From: Lacrimispora indolis DSM 755
GTDB lineage: Bacteria > Bacillota > Clostridia > Lachnospirales > Lachnospiraceae
Assembly: GCF_000526995.1 (NCBI RefSeq)
Contig: NZ_AZUI01000001.1
Location: forward strand, 3,013,501 to 3,077,500
Length of the DNA: 64,000 nt
Direction of reading: 5' to 3'
Positions 52,152-60,597 of the stretch are shown one piece after another. Each line of letters begins with the position of its first letter. The first letter of the stretch is position 1. Below the pieces are notes generated by a model. The model saw only the letters and a program-made list of their open reading frames with translations, searched no databases and was not told where the DNA came from. A program made the position numbers and the translations under genes.

Positions 52152-52173
52152 TTGTATTCCTCCAATTCCCAAA

Positions 52174-54306
52174 TTAGTATTGATTATGTGCTGCAGCATA
52201 CAGATTTAAAACGTCTAATATGATGCTGATGTTGCCGTCGCCCAGAATGGTGCATCCGCTGATTCCCGAATCCTTGATGTTGAAGCTGTTTAAGTATACA
52301 GGAAGGGGCTTTACAACCACCTGCTGTTCACCCAGTAGGTCATCTACGAAGAGGCAATAGGACTTGTCGCCGGATTCCACCCATACAAGGATCCCATCCT
52401 CAATGCTGGTGATTTCCGTCTCAATGTTGTAAAGCCTGTGAATGCGGACAATGGGGTAGAACTGGTTCATGCACCGGATGATCTCGTTGCCTTCGGTATC
52501 GTAGATCACCTCGTCATTTTTCACCTTAAAGGACTGGCGGATGTTGGCGATGGGGATAGTAAAGACGGATTTTCCGACTGCGATTTCCATACCGTCCACA
52601 ATAGCCATGGTAAGGGGGATTTTTAAGGTAGTGCACATACCTTTGCCCAGTTCACTGGTAATGGTGATGGTGCCGCCGATATTCTCCACATTTTTCTTGA
52701 CCACATCCATGCCGACACCACGTCCGGAAAACTCCGTAACCACTTCGTTGGTGGAGAAACCGGGAGCAAGAAGGAGGGCCAGGATCTCTTTATGGGTATA
52801 TTCACTTTCAGGTTTTGTCAGAACGCCGTTTTTCTTTGCTTTTGCCAGAACTCCCGCAGGGTTTACACCACGTCCGTCGTCGCTGATGGAGATAATTACT
52901 TCGTTGGTCGTATGGCTTGCGGAAAGGACCAGCTCTCCCTGAGGATTTTTTCCGGCTGCAATACGTTCCTCGGCAGTTTCCTCAATCCCGTGATCCATGG
53001 AATTGCGGACAATATGCATGATAGGATCACCGATGCTGTCCACAATGGATTTATCCACTTCCGTATTCTCGCCGATGATGGTCAGGCGCACGTCCTTTTT
53101 AAGCTTTTGCTTCATATCCCGGACGATCCTGTTCATTTTCTGAAACACGCCGGATATGGGCACCATGCGAAGGGACATGACAATATCCTGAAGGTCATCG
53201 GTCAGCTTACGAAGCTGTCTGGTAGCCTTTAAAAAGCTGTCTAAGTTCTTTAAGTTCTGGATCTCAGGAGAAGAGGTCACCATGGATTCCGTAATGACGA
53301 TCTCGCCTACAATAGCCACCAGGTTATCCAGCTTTGTTAAATTCACGCTGATTAAATTCTGCTTGCTGGGCATCTGGTGTCCGGCACTTGCGGCAGGAGT
53401 GTTTGGGGCTCCGGTTCCTTCATGGTCAGAAGGAGAAGAAGCCTGAGCGTTCTGAGTTTCCCCTGTTGCAGAAGCTTTGGTGCGCACATTTTCAATGAGC
53501 TCATAAGAACGGATATTGTTTAAGTTATTGATTTGTGAGATTGCCATATCCGCATCCTTGCGGGAATCAAAGGTTAAGAAAAAGCCCTTTTCAATGATGG
53601 TGGCGGTGCTCTGGCTGTTGGTTTCCACATCTTCCGGATAATAATTGAAATCCAGTCCGGATTCTTTTAAGGTGCTTATGAGCATAAAGGCACGGAGATT
53701 CTCCATTCCGCAGCCCTCGTCATAGAAGATCCTTAAGAAGAAAGGGGATTTATCATCAGGGCATTCCGCCAGATCCAGCCGGATTTCATTTAAGTTGACA
53801 GCCGGTGCTTTGGGTGCGGGAGCAGCAGACTTATGCACTTCCTGGGGTTCAGGAGCTTTTACGCTTTTTTCTTTGCTTTCGGTCTGGTTATTATCCTTAC
53901 TGATTTTTTTCAGGAAACTATTAATTTCCTGAGTCAGATTGTCGACATTATCACTAAGTGGCTCATTGTTTTCTACTTTTGCAACCTCAGCACGAAGCAT
54001 ATCAGTAGAACGGAACATTAAGTCAAAAAGGGTGCTTTTGTGAGAAACGCTAAGGGATTCCAGGCCATTCTCACGGATAAAAAAGAATAGATCTTCAATA
54101 TGGTGGGCGATCTGCATCAGGGAAGTGAACTCCATCATAGCGGAAGAGCCCTTGACGGTGTGCATGATACGAAAGATTTCGTTCACATCATCCACCGTAA
54201 AATCTCCAGCCTTTTCGGCTTCTATCAGCAGTTCGTCCAATTGCTCCAGAAGGGAATTGGTTTCAAAGAGATACATATCAAGCATATTTTCCATGCCGTT
54301 ATCCAT
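52174..54306 (-). CDS. cheA: Chemotaxis histidine kinase CheA
   Basis: 710 residues. Hpt domain with His49 in IMHTVKGSSAMM; CheY-binding P2 region (about 175-265); dimerisation helices (about 315-380; VNLTKLDNLVAIVGEIVITES); HATPase domain (HIVRNSMDHGIE near 435; GRGVNPAGV; FSTNEVVTEFSGRGVGMDVVK); C-terminal CheW-like domain. The first gene of the che group. A linker rich in Ala/Pro/Ser joins the parts. Confidence 0.97.
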   Translation of the reverse strand: MDNGMENMLDMYLFETNSLLEQLDELLIEAEKAGDFTVDDVNEIFRIMHTVKGSSAMMEFTSLMQIAHHIEDLFFFIRENGLESLSVSHKSTLFDLMFRSTDMLRAEVAKVENNEPLSDNVDNLTQEINSFLKKISKDNNQTESKEKSVKAPEPQEVHKSAAPAPKAPAVNLNEIRLDLAECPDDKSPFFLRIFYDEGCGMENLRAFMLISTLKESGLDFNYYPEDVETNSQSTATIIEKGFFLTFDSRKDADMAISQINNLNNIRSYELIENVRTKASATGETQNAQASSPSDHEGTGAPNTPAASAGHQMPSKQNLISVNLTKLDNLVAIVGEIVITESMVTSSPEIQNLKNLDSFLKATRQLRKLTDDLQDIVMSLRMVPISGVFQKMNRIVRDMKQKLKKDVRLTIIGENTEVDKSIVDSIGDPIMHIVRNSMDHGIEETAEERIAAGKNPQGELVLSASHTTNEVIISISDDGRGVNPAGVLAKAKKNGVLTKPESEYTHKEILALLLAPGFSTNEVVTEFSGRGVGMDVVKKNVENIGGTITITSELGKGMCTTLKIPLTMAIVDGMEIAVGKSVFTIPIANIRQSFKVKNDEVIYDTEGNEIIRCMNQFYPIVRIHRLYNIETEITSIEDGILVWVESGDKSYCLFVDDLLGEQQVVVKPLPVYLNSFNIKDSGISGCTILGDGNISIILDVLNLYAAAHNQY

Positions 54307-54345
54307 AATATTTACACCGCCTTGTTTAGTTTAGTATATATCTAT

Positions 54346-54372
54346 TTATCGGTATGGTTGGATAAAAAATAA
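54346..54372 (-). promoter_or_regulatory. Sigma-28-like promoter of cheA
   Basis: On the minus strand: TTAT (54372-54369), 15 bases, ACCGATAA (54353-54346), 40 bases before the cheA start. Confidence 0.6.
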
Positions 54373-54432
54373 TAGTAAATTAAATAACCTTTCGAAAAAA
54401 AATGTAAAATACCAGTTAAATGGAGGCATAGT

Positions 54433-55854
54433 ATGGCAGATATTCTGAAAGTTACAACACCGCTTTCCGGTTATGATAATTCAACGATTAAAAATAACCC
54501 CCAGGCAGGCCAGGGAGTGCAGATCCAAAATCCTGTAGACCCATCAAAGGTGATGAGAGGGGATAACCGGACTGACTCCGGCGGAAACGGGGAACAGCAG
54601 CTGGCATTCCAGTACGGGTCAAATTTCGGTGCCTTTTTAAACCTGGTAAAAAACACACCTGATCTTTCCAAGCTATTTACCGATATGTTTTTCCAGGGGG
54701 AAGAGGTGTTGGCAGGAGGAGTCATGGGAGAGGAAGCAGCACAGAAGATCGCTTCCTTTTTTGAGGCAACCCAGATGCAGGCGGAGGAGATCCTGCCCTT
54801 TCTAAAGGAGCAGGCCGAATCAGCAGTCCGTTTTAACGGAGGTATTTTTGACCAGCTGCGTCAAGTGATGGCAGAGACGACTTCTGTGGATTTAAAAGCA
54901 GAGGTTTTAAATTTTATCAGGAAATTCAACGATATGTCTTCCGGAAAGCATATACTTCATGATATATTTAATACAGTAAAGGATATGGAGGGATATGTTT
55001 TTAAGCAGACAAGGGAGCAGATAGAGGCTTTGCTTAAGGAACTGGATTTATCTGCACCTGAGGGACAGACCTCCCACAACAATGCGCTGCTGAAGGAAAA
55101 GCTCCTTCCCTTTCTGGGCCGCTATATTGCAGTGAATCACGATATGGGCACCATACGGGATAAGATCTCTCTTTTAACGGTATTGATCGCCAGATATGAA
55201 AACGGGAACAGGGAAGAGGTTTTGCAGTCCTTTTCCAGGCTGACGGGCTATCAGGGATTTCGTAAGTTTTTCGGGGAAATGACAATGGAACAGTTTAATG
55301 AGCTGCTGAATCAGGTGGATTTAGAGCAGGCAGCAGGAAAAAACCAATGGGCGGAAAAGTTCATTGATTTTCTAAGAACCGGTGTGAGCGGAGGTACGGG
55401 GCTTGAAAATAAGCAGATGTTTCAGAATATGCTCCAATCCCTGGTTTTAAATGAAAGTGTTTATATGCCCCTCTTGCATCTGGCATTTCCCATGAATGTA
55501 AACGGGCGGAAACTGTTCTCCGAGATGTGGATCGATCCGGATGAGGAGGGCAGCAGCACCCAGGCAGGGGCAAAGCATAGGGCCAGAATTTTTGTTAAAT
55601 TCGATATCAGGGAATTGGGCCAGTTTAAGCTGCTGCTGTTTTATGGGGACAATGCGGCCTCCCTTCAGCTCTATTATCCGGAAAAAATGCAGAAATCAGA
55701 GGCCAATATCCATAAGGGGATTAAAAATATCCTTGACCGGCATCATTTCCGGGCGGACAACATATATCTCCAGGCAGGGGGCGGACCTTCTTCGCCGGTA
55801 GAGGTATTTCCCAAAATCCATGAAAGGAAAAATTCAGTTGATGTCAGAATTTAG
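54433..55854 (+). CDS. FliK-like protein (YlqG-type)
   Basis: 473 residues. The N-terminal 60 residues are unstructured (Asn/Gly/Gln-rich), the middle is helical (about 70-350), and the C-terminal ~100 residues resemble the hook-length domain (IFVKFDIRELGQFKLLLFYGD, then YYPEKMQKSEANIHKGIKNIL). This follows the YlqG type that precedes YlqH in Bacillus. No signal peptide. It is the second FliK-like protein of the window, and it stands next to a second FlhB-like protein. Role not established. Confidence 0.65.
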   Translation: MADILKVTTPLSGYDNSTIKNNPQAGQGVQIQNPVDPSKVMRGDNRTDSGGNGEQQLAFQYGSNFGAFLNLVKNTPDLSKLFTDMFFQGEEVLAGGVMGEEAAQKIASFFEATQMQAEEILPFLKEQAESAVRFNGGIFDQLRQVMAETTSVDLKAEVLNFIRKFNDMSSGKHILHDIFNTVKDMEGYVFKQTREQIEALLKELDLSAPEGQTSHNNALLKEKLLPFLGRYIAVNHDMGTIRDKISLLTVLIARYENGNREEVLQSFSRLTGYQGFRKFFGEMTMEQFNELLNQVDLEQAAGKNQWAEKFIDFLRTGVSGGTGLENKQMFQNMLQSLVLNESVYMPLLHLAFPMNVNGRKLFSEMWIDPDEEGSSTQAGAKHRARIFVKFDIRELGQFKLLLFYGDNAASLQLYYPEKMQKSEANIHKGIKNILDRHHFRADNIYLQAGGGPSSPVEVFPKIHERKNSVDVRI

Positions 55855-56191
55855 AAACACGTTAAATAAAAAGGCGGTCGCATTGAAATATGACGATGCG
55901 AAGAATTCTGCTCCAGTTATCGTGGCCTCCGGTATGGGGTATATGGCGGAGAAAATAATTGAAACTGCCAATGAAAGCGGTGTTCCGGTTTATGAGGATA
56001 ATTCTCTGGCAACCATTTTAACCCAGCTTGAGCTTGGAAGCCAGGTACCGGAGGAATTGTATCAGGCAATCGTGGATATCTACCTGTATTTTCTGGATTA
56101 TGTGCCCGGGCCAGTGGAAAAAACGGAGCCGGAGGAGCATATAAAGGAAGTAGAGGAAGAGGAAATAATAAAAGAGGAAACGGTGGAGTAG
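55841..56191 (+). CDS. FlhB C-domain-like protein (YlqH/FlhX-type)
   Basis: 116 residues from ATG 55841 (MSEFRNTLNKKAVALKYDD), overlapping the end of the previous gene; the earlier in-frame ATG 55820 has no site. It matches the FlhB cytoplasmic part just after the NPTH cleavage point (KAVALKYDDAKNSAPVIVASG, then VPVYEDNSLATILTQLELGSQVPEELY). It has no membrane helices and no NPTH. A Glu/Lys-rich tail ends it. In Helicobacter the comparable FlhX can replace the cleaved FlhB C-part. Confidence 0.85.
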   Translation: MSEFRNTLNKKAVALKYDDAKNSAPVIVASGMGYMAEKIIETANESGVPVYEDNSLATILTQLELGSQVPEELYQAIVDIYLYFLDYVPGPVEKTEPEEHIKEVEEEEIIKEETVE

Positions 56192-56194
56192 GTT

Positions 56195-56842
56195 ATGTTA
56201 ATTGAATGTGAAAAAGCATGTGTTTATACCTTAGATGGTGTCTTCATCGCAGAAGTGAAGGTGGTGGATTCCCATATGGACAGTATGGGGCTTATCTTTG
56301 AAGAGGAAGATATGGATAAGGTGAACACAGAATCAGTGATCGTATTTTATGACGGCATTCAAGGACTTGTTACATGTAAATGCCGTTTATCCGGAAGGGT
56401 GAAAATCAGCGGAGACGAAAGCGGAGAGATCGGAAATGCGATCTATAAGGTCCCATGCCAGATTGATGAATTGATCGGCGTAGAGCAAAGACGCCGCGAC
56501 CTTAAGGTCAGGATTTCATTTCCTGTCACCTTGGAGACGGCAGATGCAGACGGAAAGGTCACACATATAACTGCAAAAGTAAAAGATATAAGTGCAGGAG
56601 GGATTGGATTTGAGTCGGCTGTTGAATTAAAGGAAGCGCAGATCTATTCTTTTCTGTTTGAAACCGACAGCGGCTGTACCAGACTCAAAGGCAGCATCCT
56701 GTGGGTGAAAAAATTATCAAATGAAAATGAACCGCCCCGTTACCGGTATGGCAGCCGTTTCTTTGATATGACGTCTTATCAGGAATCCATGGTCAGAAGA
56801 TTCACTTTTCTGGAACAGCTTAAAAGAAGAAAGATACAGTGA
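56195..56842 (+). CDS. PilZ-domain protein (c-di-GMP effector candidate)
   Basis: 215 residues. The N-terminal ~90 residues form a YcgR-like beta domain. The PilZ domain (about 97-205) has QRRRDLKVR (98-106) and DISAGG (131-136). By alignment the second arginine of the RxxxR pair is Lys104, so binding may be altered. YcgR-type proteins slow the motor when c-di-GMP is high. It lies 3 bases after the FlhB-like gene, in the same operon. Confidence 0.85.
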   Translation: MLIECEKACVYTLDGVFIAEVKVVDSHMDSMGLIFEEEDMDKVNTESVIVFYDGIQGLVTCKCRLSGRVKISGDESGEIGNAIYKVPCQIDELIGVEQRRRDLKVRISFPVTLETADADGKVTHITAKVKDISAGGIGFESAVELKEAQIYSFLFETDSGCTRLKGSILWVKKLSNENEPPRYRYGSRFFDMTSYQESMVRRFTFLEQLKRRKIQ

Positions 56843-56858
56843 TTTCTTCATCCGGTCA

Positions 56859-56886
56859 TTGAAATTTATAAACTGCAGAGTAAAGA
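56859..56886 (+). promoter_or_regulatory. Possible sigma-A promoter of the cell-wall-binding genes
   Basis: TTGAAA (56859-56864), 16 bases, TAAAGA (56881-56886), 25 bases before the start at 56911. The -10 box is weak. Confidence 0.3.
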
Positions 56887-56910
56887 TGTATTATTAAAAG
56901 GAGCGATTAC

Positions 56911-58275
56911 ATGAAACAACAAAAGAGGGGATTGGCTATAGCCATTCTTGCGGCTTTGTGCCTGTGTCTCTTCCCGGAAAAAGCGATGGCAACAGAGGCC
57001 ATCAATTCAATCAGCATTAAAGTAGTACTTAATATTGAGGCAGGAGATCGTTTGCCTGATATCCAGATCGACAAAACCAGCGGGGAGTGCTATGTGACTT
57101 CCGGTGATAAAAGATACATTGTCAGAGAGGCGGAGTGGGTCACCTCCACATCAAAAGATATGACGGTAGGAGAAGAGCCAAGGATGAATGTGACTCTTAC
57201 CCCCTCCGACGAATATGACGCTTATTTTAAATCCTCTTATGAGGCTTCCAAGATGAAAATCACGGGTGGTTCTTATGTCAGCGCAAAACGCAAGGGCAGC
57301 GATATGATTGTGACCTTAAGGACAAAACCGGTCAAAGGCCTGTACGCAGAACCGGAAGACGTGGGCTGGAAGGATACAAGACTTGGCCAGGCTGTCTGGT
57401 CCAAGGGGGATAATACTTCAGGCGCTTATGAATTGTGGCTTTATTGCGGAAAAAAGATTGTTTTAAAGAAGGAGCAGGTAAAAGCCACCTCCTATAATTT
57501 CTATCCTTATATGACAGAAGAAGGAACCTATTCTTACAAGATCCGGTCCGTTCCCTTTAAGCAGGAAGAATTAAAGAACGGAAAGAAAAGCGGTTGGGTG
57601 GAATCTGATGAACTGGTTATCAGGGATAGGGATGTATCCGATGGGACAGGAAAGGACTCCGATACAACTGCGGGCACAGCAAGCGGTACGGAAGTAAAGG
57701 AGGGCTGGGATCAGCAGTCCGGAGTATGGTTCTACCGGTACGCCGATGGAACGGTTCAGGCTAATTCCTGGCTGATGCTTGATAATGTGTGGTACCGTTT
57801 TGACCAGGAAGGAAAGATGATAACCGGCTGGTTTCTCCTGAATTCTGATATCTATTATATGGATTCCAAAGGGGCTATGGTGACCGGGTGGAATAAAATC
57901 GACGGTACATGGTATTATTTTTACCCGGACAACGGTTACGAGGCGCCCCTGGGCGCCGCTGCAACAGACTGGCAGGTCTTAGACGGATATTATTACTATT
58001 TTAACAGCCAGGGCGCTATGCAGAAGGGCTGGATTAACCAGGCGGGAAGATGGTATTATTTAAATACCATACAGGCAAACCTGGAAGGAGCTATGCTGAA
58101 GGGCTGGATCATCCGGGACGGACATACATATTTTACGGGGGAAGACGGAGTCATGGTAACTGGCTGGCAAAAGATCGACGGACTGTGGCGTTATTTTAAT
58201 CAGGATGGCACCATGGCTGTTAATACGGTGATCGACGGATTTCCGGTGAATGAGGATGGAGTATGGGTACAATGA
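56911..58275 (+). CDS. Secreted cell-wall-binding-repeat protein 1
   Basis: 454 residues. A signal peptide (about 1-27, MKQQKRGLAIAILAALCLCLFPEKAMA) is followed by a ~230-residue N-terminal region of unknown fold (DIQIDKTSGECYVTSGDKRY..., a VAKVTLxP-like stretch, YEASKMKITGGSYV) and an Fn3-like part. At least five choline-/cell-wall-binding repeats follow from about 265 (GWFLLNSDIYYMDSKGAMVTGW, GTWYYFYPDNG, YYYYFNSQGAMQKGW). It probably anchors to the cell wall. Its 3' end overlaps the next gene, a paralogue. Confidence 0.85.
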   Translation: MKQQKRGLAIAILAALCLCLFPEKAMATEAINSISIKVVLNIEAGDRLPDIQIDKTSGECYVTSGDKRYIVREAEWVTSTSKDMTVGEEPRMNVTLTPSDEYDAYFKSSYEASKMKITGGSYVSAKRKGSDMIVTLRTKPVKGLYAEPEDVGWKDTRLGQAVWSKGDNTSGAYELWLYCGKKIVLKKEQVKATSYNFYPYMTEEGTYSYKIRSVPFKQEELKNGKKSGWVESDELVIRDRDVSDGTGKDSDTTAGTASGTEVKEGWDQQSGVWFYRYADGTVQANSWLMLDNVWYRFDQEGKMITGWFLLNSDIYYMDSKGAMVTGWNKIDGTWYYFYPDNGYEAPLGAAATDWQVLDGYYYYFNSQGAMQKGWINQAGRWYYLNTIQANLEGAMLKGWIIRDGHTYFTGEDGVMVTGWQKIDGLWRYFNQDGTMAVNTVIDGFPVNEDGVWVQ

Positions 58276-59330
58276 TGAGAGAGAAAAGAAGGAAACTGTA
58301 TTCTGTGTTCCTGGCTGTGTTTACGGCGGTACTGGCATGTCTGCCAGCCATAAATTCCTATGCTGACGATTCCATAGTGATTCGAAGCGTGAATCTTAAG
58401 TTTGACAGCCAATATGGGAATGAAGAAATACTGATGCCAGGGATTTCCACAACAACTGCCGGAGTATCGGTTAAAGAAGTCATATGGAAACGGGATATCA
58501 GCAAATGGAAGGCAGCAAAGAATGAACGGGTCAGCGTAATTTTATCGTCAGACACCATGATATTTGCAAATGCCTACAACCGGTCGGAATGCAAGCTCAC
58601 AGGAGCCAAGTTCGTATCTGCTAAAGCACTGGATAACAATACCCTGGAAGTGAAGGTGGATTATGTCCCTGTGGTGATCCTGGGAAGGACGTCGAGAGCA
58701 GGATGGAGCGACAGCAAAAAGACGAAAGCTGTTTGGGAGAAGGTTGAGTTTGCCACAGGATATCAGGTTGCCCTGTATGCAGATGACAAGCTGAAAAAGC
58801 GCATTTCTGTGGAAACCAATACCGTGGATCTTTCTGAATATATGGATAAGGATGCAGTTTATTACTATGAAGTCCGTGCAATCGGCTATACGGCCGATGA
58901 CCGAAAGTATATGAAGGAAGGGGATTATGTAACTTCCGATGACACCATTATGGAATATGACGGCGATACGACAGGAACCTGGAAGGGAAATACCTATAAG
59001 CAGGAAGACGGCGGGGTGCCCAGAAACAGCTGGAAGCAGATATTAAACGACTGGTATTATTTTGATGGGAATGGAATCCGCCAGATCGGCTGGCTTTTGT
59101 CAGGCCAAAGATGGTATTATCTCAACCCTCAGGATGGAAAGATGCTGATCGGCTGGCAGTTTGTCAACGGAAAGTGGTATTATATGAATCCGGCCGGAGG
59201 GGAAATGCTGACAGGCTGGATCCAGCCCCAGCCGGGAATATGGTATTATTTAAATTCAGACGGCAGTATGGCAAGCAGTACAAATGTAGGCAATTATTGG
59301 GTAGATGCTTCAGGAAAATGGATTCCGTAA
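58272..59330 (+). CDS. Secreted cell-wall-binding-repeat protein 2
   Basis: 352 residues from ATG 58272, overlapping the previous stop (ATGATGA). Signal peptide (about 1-29, ending NSYADD). The N-terminal domain resembles that of protein 1 (VKEVIWKRDISKWKAAKNERVSVIL..., then WSDSKKTKAVWEKVEFATGYQVALYADD, paralogous to the matching part of protein 1). Three to four cell-wall repeats close it (NDWYYFDGNGIRQIGW, GQRWYYLNPQDGKMLIGW, GIWYYLNSDGSM). It is a shorter paralogue of the gene before. Confidence 0.85.
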   Translation: MMREKRRKLYSVFLAVFTAVLACLPAINSYADDSIVIRSVNLKFDSQYGNEEILMPGISTTTAGVSVKEVIWKRDISKWKAAKNERVSVILSSDTMIFANAYNRSECKLTGAKFVSAKALDNNTLEVKVDYVPVVILGRTSRAGWSDSKKTKAVWEKVEFATGYQVALYADDKLKKRISVETNTVDLSEYMDKDAVYYYEVRAIGYTADDRKYMKEGDYVTSDDTIMEYDGDTTGTWKGNTYKQEDGGVPRNSWKQILNDWYYFDGNGIRQIGWLLSGQRWYYLNPQDGKMLIGWQFVNGKWYYMNPAGGEMLTGWIQPQPGIWYYLNSDGSMASSTNVGNYWVDASGKWIP

Positions 59331-59359
59331 AAGTCAGAAATTGGCGGGAGGATTGAATT

Positions 59360-60082
59360 TTGGCGACGATAGACCAGTTAAAGCTGTCCGCACTTGCAAA
59401 TGCAAAGGCCGGGCAGACAGGATATACGGCAGTTTCATCTGCCAAGGGGAATTTTAAACAGATTTTAAAATCAGTTATTAAGGCGCCGGAAAATCTTGAA
59501 GCCATATTTACAGAGGCTTCTAAAAAGTACGGAGTTTCCGAAAAACTTCTAAAAGCGGTTGCCAAGGCGGAATCGAATTTTAACCCGTCTGCCACTTCAA
59601 AGAAGGGAGCGGCCGGAGTGATGCAGCTGATGCCTGCCACTGCCAGATCCTTAGGAGTGGATGATCCTTATGATGCAAGGAGCAACATCATGGGAGGGGC
59701 TAAATATTTAAGAGAAAACCTGGAACGGTATAATGGAAACGTGGATCTCACTCTAGCGGCTTATAATGCCGGAAGCAACAATGTGAGCAAATATGGAGGA
59801 ATCCCTCCCTTTAAAGAAACGCAGGAGTATGTGAAGAAGGTTAAGAACTATATGGGTGCGGGTGATTCTGAAACCTCAGGGTATGGATCAGACATATCAA
59901 ATGCTTTGGAATATTTAACAGGTCAGTCATGGGAAGCGGAAACTGAGAGTCTTGTACCGGAAAAATCCGATTATCTCTATTTGATTGAATTGATGAAGCT
60001 TCGGATGCAGATGGCTTCCTACCGCATAGCCAGTCCGTTTGATTCCGAAGATTCAACGGCAGGTTCAATCTATAATGTATAA
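59360..60082 (+). CDS. Lytic transglycosylase (SLT domain) without signal peptide
   Basis: 240 residues from TTG 59360, 8 bases after GGGAGG. The SLT domain covers about 45-170: catalytic Glu71 in AVAKAESNFNPSA, GVMQLMPATA, NIMGGAKYLRENLERY and AAYNAGSNNV. No signal peptide or membrane helix is present; the N-terminus (about 1-40) is soluble and Ala/Lys/Gln-rich. It could leave by the flagellar type III pathway, as FlgJ-type enzymes do. No FlgJ is seen elsewhere in the window. Confidence 0.85.
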   Translation: MATIDQLKLSALANAKAGQTGYTAVSSAKGNFKQILKSVIKAPENLEAIFTEASKKYGVSEKLLKAVAKAESNFNPSATSKKGAAGVMQLMPATARSLGVDDPYDARSNIMGGAKYLRENLERYNGNVDLTLAAYNAGSNNVSKYGGIPPFKETQEYVKKVKNYMGAGDSETSGYGSDISNALEYLTGQSWEAETESLVPEKSDYLYLIELMKLRMQMASYRIASPFDSEDSTAGSIYNV

Positions 60083-60085
60083 AAG

Positions 60086-60133
60086 AAAAGCCTAATGGAA
60101 AATTTGAATGAACAGATTTTCCATTAGGCTTTT
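60086..60133. terminator. Bidirectional terminator
   Basis: Perfect 18-bp stem (60086-60103 with 60116-60133), 12-base loop, with A- and T-runs at the ends. It closes the plus-strand 54-60 kb operon and the minus-strand fapA group. Confidence 0.92.
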
Positions 60134-60196
60134 AAAATATAATAATGAATAGCATGTCGATTTAGTTATGTATAGGACTTTTCTTTTGTACAGATT

Positions 60197-60577
60197 TTAC
60201 TTTTTAGATATCGCGTCACTCACTTTTACCAGAGCTTCAATAAAAAATGATTTTTTAATTGGCTTGAAAACAAAGGGAACAGAGGGACCCAATTCCTGCA
60301 CCATCGTTAGTGTTTTATCATAGACAAGAGAACTGATAATGATAATTCCTGCTTCCGGATGATGCTTCAACAGGCGTTTGGAAGCTTCGATGCCATCGAT
60401 TCCAGGCATTATGATATCCATGGTCACAATATCGGGCTTTTCTCTCTCAAAGGCTTCCAAAGCCTCTTCCCCGCTTCTGCACTGATAGATTACATCAAAA
60501 TTTGTTCCTTTTAGTAATTGTTCTATCTCATTGCGCGTTACAATTGAATCATCGACAATCATAATTGTTTTTTTCAT
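60197..60577 (-). CDS. Single-domain response regulator (CheY-like)
   Basis: 126 residues, a lone receiver domain: D9-D10 pocket, phosphorylation site D54 in VTMDIIMPGIDG, switch Ser (IIISSLVYDK) and FKPIKK. Differs from the operon CheY at 23294. It follows fapA by 20 bases and is probably transcribed with it under sigma-28-type control, so a second motility output signal is likely. No output domain. Confidence 0.9.
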   Translation of the reverse strand: MKKTIMIVDDSIVTRNEIEQLLKGTNFDVIYQCRSGEEALEAFEREKPDIVTMDIIMPGIDGIEASKRLLKHHPEAGIIIISSLVYDKTLTMVQELGPSVPFVFKPIKKSFFIEALVKVSDAISKK

Positions 60578-60597
60578 AGTAGCTTCCTCCTTTAGGT

